This document shows positions 56,401-64,000 of a stretch of 64,000 nucleotides of DNA, piece by piece (positions within the stretch are counted from its first letter, which is position 1; the number at the start of each line of letters is the position of its first letter). The notes beneath the pieces were generated by a model. That model was not told the origin of the DNA and ran no database searches. It saw only the letters and a program-made list of their open reading frames with translations. The DNA is taken from assembly GCA_019638615.1 (NCBI GenBank), contig JAHBTL010000013.1:1-64000 (forward strand), given 5' to 3'. The translations under genes were made by a program, and so were the position numbers. Source of the DNA: Chitinophagaceae bacterium. GTDB taxonomy: Bacteria > Bacteroidota > Bacteroidia > Chitinophagales > Chitinophagaceae.

Positions 56401-59400
56401 ACCTGTTACTGTGAGCGTATATTTACCGGCATCGGTTGCCTGCATATTATTGCTGACCAATAATGTGGCAGATGTTGCGCCCGGTATATCAGCGCCGTTC
56501 TTTGCCCATTGATAAGTAAGCACAGCGTTCACTACAGATGCAGAAGCCGTAACAGAAAGTGTATTGCCCTGGCAAACCGCAGTATCGTTTAATGGAACGA
56601 TAACAGGTTTTGCGTTGTTGATCAATCTTATGGTGTCAGGATATACTATAATATTTTTTGTAGTATCAGTGGTATAGGCAAACCATAATAATCTTGCTTT
56701 ATCTCCTGCATTTACCGTTGCTGTTGTATTTACAGCATGTGGTGCGGCAATAACCGCAGCGCCACTGTCGAGCACCCATTTGCCCGAAGCATCAGCAGCA
56801 GCCAGGCTGAATGTGTTGTTATCGCATTGCGATATTGTTTTTGCCGTTCCGCCATTGGAGTAAACGGCAGTAGCGCTGCTGCAATTATAGGAGGCGGTAG
56901 CAGCATAGCAGCCAAAATCGGCAACCGCAACCAGCGAAGGGCAAAGGTTACCGGTATACGGGCTGTTGATATTGTATATAAATGTTTGCGATGCATTATT
57001 CAATACCGGGAAAGTTTGCTGTCCTAGCAACAGGTCACCGGCATCAAACGCATTATTATTGTTTACATCTTTATATACTTTAATGGTAACATCATGTGGC
57101 GTATATAATGTATTGGTATGAACAATACGCAGCGTGCCGATCAGCCCTGTATCCTTGCTTGTATTTTGTTGTATAGAAAATGCTTTGATGCTGTATGCAG
57201 GGCTTGCCACCGGTATAGCCGTTGTTTGGTTGGAGCTTACTATTACCTGGCTTGAAGGACAGGATAACCCTGTTGAGCTGCAGAACCCGCTGTATAATAC
57301 GATGGCGTTCTCCGTAATAAGCGGTGTAAGTCCTGTAGGAACAGTGGCTGCCTGGGGCGCCTTCACCCGCAATGTGGCGGTTAATACCACTGAATCGCCG
57401 GCCACAACGCCCACACCTGTTTTAAAATAGAATACACTACCGGAAGATTGCCAGTATACCGCCCCGTTAGGGTTATGCAGGTAGGTTACCGATGTAGTAT
57501 CCAGCTCCCAGGGCGATGGCAACTCAATGGAAAATATATCGGAAGAAGAGGTAGGCAGCGGCCCCTGGTTTACGATCTTAAACCTGTACTGTGCGGCAAT
57601 CTCTCCTGTTGGCACACAAGCCTGAGCAGCAGTGTCTGCAGCAGATGTTATGCCATATAAGTTGGTATTGGCAGGCACGCCGGCCATCTGGATTTTTTCA
57701 GACTGCTGTGTGATACCGCTTGTGGTTTGCCCGCAGGGCGTTGTGCCCGATGGGGTGAACCTTACGGTTTGCCCGCTGGCGAAATTACAATTGGCTTCAA
57801 GGCCTATACGCAGCCTGAAGCCCTGCATGGCATCTAACTTTGCAAGTATGGCTGCAGGTATGGAACATATAAGCTGTGTTCCGCTTGTTGCTACACAAGA
57901 GTCGTGCAGGCTGATATATGAACCCGAGCCTGCGGGGAACTCAAAATAAAGACTTCCCGGTATATAGCTCAACCCTCCGGCCGCAGGTAATTGAACCGTT
58001 ATTTTGTTGTTGCTTACACTGCCGGGGCCGGCATTATATGCTTCAAGCGTATAATCAAGCACGTCACAAAAATTATGTGTTATAAGCGGATCCGGCTGGG
58101 ATATAATACCCAGTTGCAATGCCGCCTGCTGCGGAATAACATACAGCCCAATGGTTTTTTTGGACGCAGCCGCCGTTATGGATGAAGGATAACCACTGCT
58201 GCTGCAATCAAAACCATATGCCATTGTAATGCTGTCTTTTATACAATTGGTATATGTTGCATTGATACGGTAATAGTTGCTGACCTGTGCAAAATTTCCC
58301 AGTTGATATATTCCACCACCCGAAGGAGCAATAGTAGCCACCACTGTGCCGGCAGGGCCGCTTAACCGCTGAATACTTGTTATGGTTACGCCACCGGGGT
58401 CAATATCTTTCGCTATCCACACATTTTTTGCAGTGGCAATGGTTGCATTGGAGAGCTGCACATCCCAGCTTACCGTATTTGTATTGGTAGTTATGGTATT
58501 GTTTGCCGCCGCCGCGATAATATCCGCCGCCGTAAGGTATAAGCTGTCATATACTGTCGGCGAAAATGGCGTGAGCGTAAAGCCTGAGCCTGGTGTGGCA
58601 ACCTGCCTGACATTAAATCTTGCAGCAGTTCTTGCCGGCGCGTTACAATTAGCCCTCACATTTACGGTAAGCGTTATATAGCTACCCTGGTCTCCGTATG
58701 GTAAAGAGCCGTTCTCAAACAGCGCTTTTATATTAAACACCAACGTGCCTGCGAGTGGGTCTACAGGAGCGATAGCCACTGTTTTTGCAGCAGTAGCGCT
58801 TGGGCCTTTTGTATACACATAATAAACAGATGCCGATACGAAGTCGTAACCTGCCGGCATTACATACCAGGCAGAATCGTATATGGTTACAGACCGGTAT
58901 TCGTATACAAAAGGTTTGCTTCCTGCATTTACGCAACAAGGCCCAAGCATGGCTGTGTTGGTTGCCGCTGTTGCGGCTACTGCATCCCCGGTAATATTAT
59001 AAATTACTGTGCCGGAAGCGCCGCCGCCCCAGCCAACCAATGTCAGATTGCTGCTGTATTTACCACCGCAACTATACTGCTGCGCGGCGCCCGGGTTAGC
59101 TACATTGCTCACCAAAAATTTATTAGCTATGGTTAATGGCACAAGCGTAGCGCCCGGGTTGGTGGCTACCCGGTAATATATTTTTACCACAGCGGAATCG
59201 CCATTATTGTATTTCGTATAACCGGGCGGCAGGGCACAGCCACTGATATTGTTAAGCGCATCTATGCTGAAATCAACCTTCCTGGTATTGGTTGTACCAC
59301 CTGAAATGGGCACATTATTACATGTATAAAAGGGAGTGGCGTTGCCTGAAGCATACAACTGCACGGTTGCATACAGGTTAGTAAAATACGTACTATACGC

Positions 59401-61965
59401 CGAGAATGTATCAACCGCATAGCCGAATCTCAAACCATTGGGTGCAAGAGGGGCGCCCACATTAATACGACCATAGAATGCAGCTTCAACCGTATCACCG
59501 ATCATAGCGTAATTGGTTCTTACTTTGCTCATGTCTATTGCCCCGGCTCCATCTGCAACACCATCATTATTATTGTCGGGCAGCCCGTAATTAACACGTT
59601 TGAAAGAAAACCCGTTAAAGCTCATTCCGCCATTTACGCCACATGCTTCAGGACAAACAAAGCCGATACTGTTGGTTACGGCCGGCATCTGCTCTTCGTT
59701 GGCACAGGTAGTCATTGCCTTTACATATGTTTTCAATATTGCCTTATTGTCGTTACCGGCCGCCGCGCAGTTCAGGCTAAGGTTTTTAAATGTGAGGGTT
59801 GCTCCCTGCATTCCATTAACAGTGAATGCGCCGCTTACCGGGTAAGTAATGGTTACTGTTTTAGTGCCAGCATTATAGGCGAAGCCTGCAGGAGACCCGT
59901 AGGGTGTCCCGTTTTTTATGAGCGTTACATCTGAAGCATTGCCGCTGAAATCAATTTTACCAGGCAAAACAAGCTCGAACCGTACATGCGATCCCGTTGC
60001 GCCTGTATATATATACACACCTGAGTTAGCTTCCGAAAAAGTATAGGAGAAATCATACAAATTGCCCAGTTCCATATTAGCCGGAACGGTGGATAATGTA
60101 TTAATCCGTACCTGCTGGTAGTTTCTTAAAAACATAGCCACAGGCAATATGCCTGTGCCGCAGGCTTCAGTATAGGTATATCTCAGCAGCCCGCCGCTTA
60201 CTTCCATCGTATTGGATGGATTAACGGCAGGCAGGGGGCTGTTTAATTCATCATAGGTTATATATACGGTATCACCGTTGTTGATAACAGGAATATTTAT
60301 TTTTACACTGCTGGGTAAACCCACTATCGCGCTTCCGGGGGTAGTGAATGAAGCTGTTGAGGTTAATGGCAATGGCGCCCATGTGCCGTTAATACCTGTT
60401 TTGTACCTGAAGTTGGAATACCCTGATTGACCTCCGCCTGTATAAGACCTGGCAGGGTTAAAGTATTGGGTGCCTGCCACCGAGCTCCACGCGCTGGAAA
60501 AAATATCCATATCCAGGTTGTATAACGGAGCTGTGCCGGTATTGGCAAAAGCTACCGTTTGCGCATATGGGGTGCCCCGGCATATAAGGGCGCTCATCCC
60601 GGTAGTAATCACTTTTAAGGATGGCGCAAAAGAGCTGTTAACAGTGGCGCCTGCAGTTGCAGCAGCGCTTACATTATTAGTGGTGCATATGCTTCCGTTG
60701 CATCCAAAGTATGCGTTGAGCCGGGTTTGCAGGTAACACTTGTTTACAATTTTTACATTTTCTGTTAATGTAATGCTTTGCCCCTGCGACAAGCCTGCGC
60801 CTGATATTACATAGGTATGGATGGTATCAGTACCGGAAGCTGTTTTTGTATGTATAATATTCCATCCTGCATACATAGCAGGAGAAAAGGAAACATCATC
60901 TACGATCACACCCAGCGTGGTAGTATTATTATAGGGCTTAAAGCTCAGGTAAACGTAATCATCAGTGGCAGATGCCGGAACGGTAAATGTGGCGGTGGTG
61001 GTGGTATAACCAAAAGTGGTGTTAGAATAGGTATAGTTCTGTGAAAAAAAATCAGTATTGCTGGTTGTGCCTGTTGCCGCAACGGTCATACCTACCGTTG
61101 CCGGGGTGCCGTTTGATGTTCTCCTGGATGCGTTGAATCGTATTTGATAGGTTTGCCCCGGTGTTACATGAATTCTTTGTGCGAAGCATGAGGCATTGTC
61201 TATTTCTGCCGTCAGATTTGAAGTGGAACCGCCGTATACAGATTCTGCATTAACTTCCGGGATACACCCGGCCTCCTTCCAGCCGGTATTCCCTGAGCTG
61301 AAATTCATGTTTGTACCAAAATCCCCAATGAATGAAATTGCAAGACCATTACCACTCGTGTCTTTTACAGTAAATTGAGAAATTGCTCCCAAACCGTTAT
61401 TGGTGATGGTGATCTCCCTGTTATAGATATCACCAACGGCGCCGTTATAATTGCTGTTGGTTATATTGGTAAAACTCAAAGCTGCGCTTTGTGTATTAAA
61501 TGTATTGCTTGTTACCACATAAGCGCCCATGCAGGGGGAAGTAAGGGTATATTTTGCCTGGCTGTTGGTAGTAGTAGCTGTTCCTATAGCGCCGCAATCG
61601 GCATAAGCCTCGTAACTTATAACTGTTGAATCAGGTAATGCAGGAATACCGGTTACCTTGAGCTGTGCGGTAGTAACTGTTGCAGATACCTGGCTTACCG
61701 CGCCTGTTCCTGCCGAGACCTTAGCAGACCCGCCTACATAAACATACCCTGCAGGCAGCAGTATATCAATGGTGCCCTCCGCGCATGGGCTGCCGCTACC
61801 AATTATTTTAATTTTGAAGACAGCATTGCCATTACACACACTGACAGGCATTGCAGGCGCGCCATAAGTGGGTTGAAGTGTTTGTGCCCCTGTTTTGTTA
61901 ATCAAAAAAAGGCACAAACACAAACAAACAACCCGCATTAGTGAGCTCAGGAAAGCATTCTTCAT
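53452..61965 (-). CDS. giant T9SS type B surface protein with Ig-like repeats
   Basis: A 2837-residue secreted protein. A signal peptide (MKNAFLSSLMRVVCLCLCLF) is followed by DUF11-like repeated beta domains. Residues about 1880-2620 hold repeats of two alternating modules: one with FCATGTAVVTQTGQTGGTYS, the other with TYTYFTDAAGT and GTYYIKGTTAAGC. The C-terminus carries the gliding-motility-associated type B sorting domain (FIPNAFTPNHDGKNDIFKVY, RIYNQWGNLLYETKDNNKGW, GIYLYAIKIYL). It would be exported by the T9SS and held at the surface as an adhesin or motility-type protein. Start is ATG 61965. The genes for PorP/SprF and OmpA-family proteins follow. Confidence 0.92.
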   Translation of the reverse strand: MKNAFLSSLMRVVCLCLCLFLINKTGAQTLQPTYGAPAMPVSVCNGNAVFKIKIIGSGSPCAEGTIDILLPAGYVYVGGSAKVSAGTGAVSQVSATVTTAQLKVTGIPALPDSTVISYEAYADCGAIGTATTTNSQAKYTLTSPCMGAYVVTSNTFNTQSAALSFTNITNSNYNGAVGDIYNREITITNNGLGAISQFTVKDTSGNGLAISFIGDFGTNMNFSSGNTGWKEAGCIPEVNAESVYGGSTSNLTAEIDNASCFAQRIHVTPGQTYQIRFNASRRTSNGTPATVGMTVAATGTTSNTDFFSQNYTYSNTTFGYTTTTATFTVPASATDDYVYLSFKPYNNTTTLGVIVDDVSFSPAMYAGWNIIHTKTASGTDTIHTYVISGAGLSQGQSITLTENVKIVNKCYLQTRLNAYFGCNGSICTTNNVSAAATAGATVNSSFAPSLKVITTGMSALICRGTPYAQTVAFANTGTAPLYNLDMDIFSSAWSSVAGTQYFNPARSYTGGGQSGYSNFRYKTGINGTWAPLPLTSTASFTTPGSAIVGLPSSVKINIPVINNGDTVYITYDELNSPLPAVNPSNTMEVSGGLLRYTYTEACGTGILPVAMFLRNYQQVRINTLSTVPANMELGNLYDFSYTFSEANSGVYIYTGATGSHVRFELVLPGKIDFSGNASDVTLIKNGTPYGSPAGFAYNAGTKTVTITYPVSGAFTVNGMQGATLTFKNLSLNCAAAGNDNKAILKTYVKAMTTCANEEQMPAVTNSIGFVCPEACGVNGGMSFNGFSFKRVNYGLPDNNNDGVADGAGAIDMSKVRTNYAMIGDTVEAAFYGRINVGAPLAPNGLRFGYAVDTFSAYSTYFTNLYATVQLYASGNATPFYTCNNVPISGGTTNTRKVDFSIDALNNISGCALPPGYTKYNNGDSAVVKIYYRVATNPGATLVPLTIANKFLVSNVANPGAAQQYSCGGKYSSNLTLVGWGGGASGTVIYNITGDAVAATAATNTAMLGPCCVNAGSKPFVYEYRSVTIYDSAWYVMPAGYDFVSASVYYVYTKGPSATAAKTVAIAPVDPLAGTLVFNIKALFENGSLPYGDQGSYITLTVNVRANCNAPARTAARFNVRQVATPGSGFTLTPFSPTVYDSLYLTAADIIAAAANNTITTNTNTVSWDVQLSNATIATAKNVWIAKDIDPGGVTITSIQRLSGPAGTVVATIAPSGGGIYQLGNFAQVSNYYRINATYTNCIKDSITMAYGFDCSSSGYPSSITAAASKKTIGLYVIPQQAALQLGIISQPDPLITHNFCDVLDYTLEAYNAGPGSVSNNKITVQLPAAGGLSYIPGSLYFEFPAGSGSYISLHDSCVATSGTQLICSIPAAILAKLDAMQGFRLRIGLEANCNFASGQTVRFTPSGTTPCGQTTSGITQQSEKIQMAGVPANTNLYGITSAADTAAQACVPTGEIAAQYRFKIVNQGPLPTSSSDIFSIELPSPWELDTTSVTYLHNPNGAVYWQSSGSVFYFKTGVGVVAGDSVVLTATLRVKAPQAATVPTGLTPLITENAIVLYSGFCSSTGLSCPSSQVIVSSNQTTAIPVASPAYSIKAFSIQQNTSKDTGLIGTLRIVHTNTLYTPHDVTIKVYKDVNNNNAFDAGDLLLGQQTFPVLNNASQTFIYNINSPYTGNLCPSLVAVADFGCYAATASYNCSSATAVYSNGGTAKTISQCDNNTFSLAAADASGKWVLDSGAAVIAAPHAVNTTATVNAGDKARLLWFAYTTDTTKNIIVYPDTIRLINNAKPVIVPLNDTAVCQGNTLSVTASASVVNAVLTYQWAKNGADIPGATSATLLVSNNMQATDAGKYTLTVTGGDGCATKDSLNVTVDLLPTATISYPNALYCTTGTAVVTQTGQGGGTYSSTTGLVIDAATGEIDLGASTAGVYTVTYSFTDGTCPNTTTADITINQQPAVAITDPAAVCMPNTVDLTTASVTTGSTTGLNYTYFTDAAGTATLSNPNAVATSGTYYIKGTTAAGCSDIQPVTVTINPLPVASISYSGSPFCATGTAVVIQTGQTGGTYSSTTGLSVDAATGEINLATSTAGTYIVTYTFTDGTCSNTDTAHVVINPVPNVVITSPAAVCSPNTVNITVAAVTAGSTSGLTYTYFTDAAGTTSLSDPNAVAASGTYYIKGTTAAGCTDIKPVVVVINPLPVATISYSGTPFCATGTATVTQTGQTGGTYSSTTGLSINSATGAINLSASTAGTYTVTYTFTDGTCSNTTTASVTINALPTVAVTDPAAICSPSTVDITAAAITTGSTPGLTYTYFTNAAGTTVLSNPNSISTGGTYYIKGTTASGCTDIRPVVVTINPEPTVVVTDPAAVCAPGAVNITNSAVTTGSTAGLSYTYFTDVAATITLSNPSALTTSGTYYIKGTTAAGCSDVQPVNVVVDIMPTASISYNGGPYCATGTATVTQTGYAGGTYSSAAGLSINATTGAIDLGMSTPGQYTVVYTFTSGACTGSANTIINIGTPTLVITNPAAVCAPGTVNITAGAVTAGSAGDLTYSYYTDAAGTASLSNPAAVGTSNTYYIKGVDSRGCPTLVEPVSVTINPQPALSLSADKTLVCKWEEVNLSATSAGSTIVWENNHNGNAYTAYPSANTSYTAVATDALGCKTTDHINISVRDFKAALTATPNPVMSGTTVTLTPSANTGFDVIAWMPAQYFPGQQANAQTITITDSSKTFYTILQSPDGCRDTANVRVNVEDNTRELFIPNAFTPNHDGKNDIFKVYGTSVKSIEMRIYNQWGNLLYETKDNNKGWDGTYKGKQQPVGIYLYAIKIYLYNNSSIIRNGTISLIR
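54400..56350 (-). repeat. about 480-base composite tandem repeats in the adhesin gene
   Basis: Each full unit encodes about 160 residues (a GGTYSSTTGL module plus a TYTYFTDAAG module). Near-copies recur at about 480-base spacing, with one half-unit of about 240 bases (near 54877-55118). Module identity is high at the DNA level. Confidence 0.85.
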
Positions 61966-62269
61966 AAGTCTCAAGGATATTGTATTAATAAGTTTTAGCT
62001 ATACCCGGCAATCGGATAAATAGAAAACGTTATATCTAAGTATTTACCATTAATTAACAGTTAGTTGCTATTATTTATTGTGTGGTAAAAAATTTGAAGG
62101 CATGAATAGTGTCATACTAACCAAATTATGCCGGTGTGCTGTTGTAAGACGTGGGACCAGGACGAACTTTTACTTTTGACATTTTTACATTTGACATACA
62201 ATAGGTCTCTTATAGAAAGAAACACTTCCTTTTAAGTATATTAGCTACCACAAACCTAAAAAACACTAT
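61966..62269. other. intergenic region upstream of the adhesin operon and ORF6N gene
   Basis: This 304-base gap between divergent genes must hold the promoters of both. It is AT-rich. I see no clear TAnnTTTG box at good distance on either strand and no further gene or RNA. Confidence 0.5.
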
Positions 62270-62842
62270 ATGCAAATCATCAGGTCTATCCAAAACAGGA
62301 TTTACGAAATAAGGGACGAGCGTGTAATGCTTGATTATGACCTTGCCGGATTATACGAAGTAGAAACAAAAGTTTTTAACCAGGCCATAAAGCGCAATAT
62401 AAAACGTTTTCCGACTGATTTTATGTTTCAGCTTACCCGTACTGAATGGAATGGGTTGAAGATCCTGGCAATACCACAATCTGTTGAAATACAAAGCATT
62501 GCAAAGGACTGGTCACAAATTGTGACCGGTTCACAAAAACACCGTTCAAAAATCGCTTTGCCCTACGCCTTCACCGAACAAGGCGTTGCCATGCTCAGCG
62601 GTATACTCAACAGCGACAGGGCGATTAAAATGAACATAGCGATTATGCGGGCTTTTGTAGAGGTAAGAAGAGTGCTCCTGCAACAAACAGATATTAAAGA
62701 ACAGCTCCGGCTGATCCGCGACAGGATTACTGAGCATGATGTACAGCTCAGCCAGATATATGACAGCATAGAAAACCTGCTGGATGAAAAAGCGGCGCAG
62801 CGTAAATGGGATGACAGGGAAAGGATCGGGTTTAAAAAGTAG
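62270..62842 (+). CDS. ORF6N-domain protein (phage-type regulator)
   Basis: A 190-residue protein. The ORF6N domain covers most of the N-terminal part (NRIYEIRDERVMLDYDLAGL, YEVETKVFNQAIKRNIKRF, PTDFMFQLTRTEW, YAFTEQGVAMLSGILNSDRA). A coiled coil follows (QLRLIRDRITEHDVQLSQIY). ORF6N/KilA-N-like domains bind DNA and are found in phage antirepressors, yet stand-alone chromosomal copies are common in Bacteroidota. The gene is convergent with the aldehyde dehydrogenase. Confidence 0.85.
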   Translation: MQIIRSIQNRIYEIRDERVMLDYDLAGLYEVETKVFNQAIKRNIKRFPTDFMFQLTRTEWNGLKILAIPQSVEIQSIAKDWSQIVTGSQKHRSKIALPYAFTEQGVAMLSGILNSDRAIKMNIAIMRAFVEVRRVLLQQTDIKEQLRLIRDRITEHDVQLSQIYDSIENLLDEKAAQRKWDDRERIGFKK

Positions 62843-62851
62843 TCCCCCGCT

Positions 62852-62875
62852 GTTCGTGGCGTCCTCGCCACGAAC
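62852..62875. terminator. convergent hairpin GTTCGTGGCG-TCCT-CGCCACGAAC
   Basis: A perfect 10-base stem with a four-base loop in the 60-base space between the convergent ORF6N and aldehyde dehydrogenase genes. No T-run follows it on either side, so it may be a dispersed palindrome that acts as a hairpin barrier, not a classical terminator. Confidence 0.55.
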
Positions 62876-62902
62876 TTCCCACCCGCCTCCGGCGACCCCC
62901 CA

Positions 62903-64000
62903 CTACCCTCTTAAATGATACGCTTTCGGTTGCACAAACGCCCTTATACCATGATAAGACAATGTTGCGCCCAGTCCGGAATTTTTTCTGCCCGACCAGG
63001 GAAGCGCTGCGCTCACCCTGTCGCAGCAGTTCCAGTATACGGTGCCGGTATCCATCTGCTTCATTACTTTTTCGGCGCGATCCAAACTTTTGGAATACAC
63101 GGCTGCTGTTAACCCGTATGGTGTATCCTTCATTAATTCAACAGCTTCGTTATCATCTTTTACTTTTTGTATACCTATTACCGGGCCAAATGATTCTTCC
63201 GTCATCAGCTTCATGCCATGATTCGCGTCTACCACTACGGTAGGTTCAAAAAAATAGCCTTTACCCGGTAACGAACTGCCGCCTGAAAGGATCTTTCCGC
63301 CTTTGGTCCTTGCATCTTCTACCTGCTCTTTTAAAAAAGGAAGCTGCTCTTTACGGCTTACGGGGCCTATGCTTGTTTCCCTGTTAAGCGGGTTACCTGT
63401 AACTAATTTTTTTGCTTCTGTTACAAAAGTATCAACGAATGTATCATATATTTTTTCCTGTACGTATATACGCTCCACCGCGCAGCAACTCTGCCCTGTA
63501 TTATACACCGCACCTTCAAGGGCAGCTTCAGCAACAGCTTTTACATCTTCTACATCATCCATCACATACAAGGGATCTTTACCTCCCAGCTCTAACTGAA
63601 CAGGTACAAGTTTGCCTGCTGTTTGTTCTGCAATATATTTCCCGGTGCGGTAGCTGCCGGTAAAGTAATAGCCATCTAATGGCAAATCAAGCAATACCTG
63701 CCCTACTGCGCCTTTTCCGATCACAATAGCAAAAGCACTTTCGGGAATGCCGGCAAGAAACAATAACCGCTGTATATGTAAACCTGTTAATGTTGAGTAT
63801 TCAGAAGGTTTATATAACACGGCGTTACCGCCGATCAGCGCCGGAATAAACACATTAACTCCAACAAGGTAAGGATAGTTCCATGCGGAAATATTAGCAA
63901 TAACACCCAGCGGCTCATATACTATTTTCTCACGTGTAGCATCTTCCTCGGTTATCCATTCATCGGCCAGCCATTTGGCGGAATTTTTTATAAAATATTC
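62903..64000 (-). CDS. aldehyde dehydrogenase family protein, 5' end beyond the window
   Basis: The open frame continues to the window edge (365 codons seen), so the gene is 5'-truncated here. Motifs are NISAWNYPYLVGVN (substrate/cofactor entry), the GSYRTGKYI NAD-loop region, VQLELGGKDPLYV with the catalytic Glu, GAVYNTGQSCCAVERIYV with the catalytic Cys and SFGPVIGIQKVKDDNEA. It oxidises an aldehyde to the acid with NAD(P)+; the substrate is not evident. The C-terminal ends at 62903 after a hairpin that separates it from the ORF6N gene. Confidence 0.9.
   Translation of the reverse strand, partial: EYFIKNSAKWLADEWITEEDATREKIVYEPLGVIANISAWNYPYLVGVNVFIPALIGGNAVLYKPSEYSTLTGLHIQRLLFLAGIPESAFAIVIGKGAVGQVLLDLPLDGYYFTGSYRTGKYIAEQTAGKLVPVQLELGGKDPLYVMDDVEDVKAVAEAALEGAVYNTGQSCCAVERIYVQEKIYDTFVDTFVTEAKKLVTGNPLNRETSIGPVSRKEQLPFLKEQVEDARTKGGKILSGGSSLPGKGYFFEPTVVVDANHGMKLMTEESFGPVIGIQKVKDDNEAVELMKDTPYGLTAAVYSKSLDRAEKVMKQMDTGTVYWNCCDRVSAALPWSGRKNSGLGATLSYHGIRAFVQPKAYHLRG

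Noticed and set aside
1-64000. tRNA or rRNA genes, integrase or transposase genes at the island edges
   Set aside because: None could be recognised by eye; the island has no visible integrase, so its mode of entry is not shown here.

Overview
The window is a chromosomal segment of a Bacteroidota bacterium, most likely of the Chitinophagaceae/Chitinophagales type. Support comes from a type IX secretion (T9SS) type-B sorting domain, a PorP/SprF homologue, a RicT/PSP1 protein, an IcmF-type acyl-CoA mutase, RpoB/RpoC of Bacteroidota type, promoters of the TTG-N19..21-TAnnTTTG form, and sparse Shine-Dalgarno sequences. No tRNA, rRNA or CRISPR array was seen.

Layout. 0-2.5 kb: recO and ricT. 2.5-7.8 kb (minus): a sugar-acid operon for non-phosphorylative L-fucose-type catabolism (FAH-family hydrolase, mutarotase, SGNH esterase, lactonase, SDR dehydrogenase, FucP symporter), with a wrecked four-helix-bundle gene inside it. 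7.9-12.4 kb: an IcmF mutase split into two genes by a DUF1016/YhcG PDDEXK nuclease gene sitting exactly in the linker. 12.4-20 kb: LTA-synthase-like sulfatase, rlmN, two pseudouridine synthases, a beta-barrel protein, heptose kinase and OmpH. 20.2-28.5 kb (minus): rpoC and rpoB with a clear own promoter and terminator. 28.7-31.6 kb: a PfkB kinase, a propeller lipoprotein and a Uma2 protein.

30.9-49.8 kb is an accessory, defence-rich island full of gene debris. It holds dinD, a Schlafen/AlbA ATPase next to a TOTE-type primase-helicase, an MqsR-like toxin with a Panacea-domain antitoxin, an AbiEii toxin with a HigA-like antitoxin, and remnants of fic, DUF4143-ATPase, two rhuM genes and a frameshifted second dinD. 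Its most interesting part is a translationally coupled operon at 43.1-49.0 kb: an XRE regulator, a double-domain (M.FokI-like) adenine methyltransferase, a DUF262 protein, a DUF3696 ATPase and an orphan 272-residue protein. The methyltransferase carries a G10 tract inside its SAM-binding motif, so the system may be phase-variable. This is the best candidate for an undescribed restriction or defence system.

50.3-62 kb (minus): an operon for a 2838-residue T9SS-exported repeat adhesin, a PorP/SprF protein and an OmpA/PD40 protein, probably exported and anchored together. 62.3-64 kb: an ORF6N-domain protein and the 3' part of an aldehyde dehydrogenase that runs off the window.
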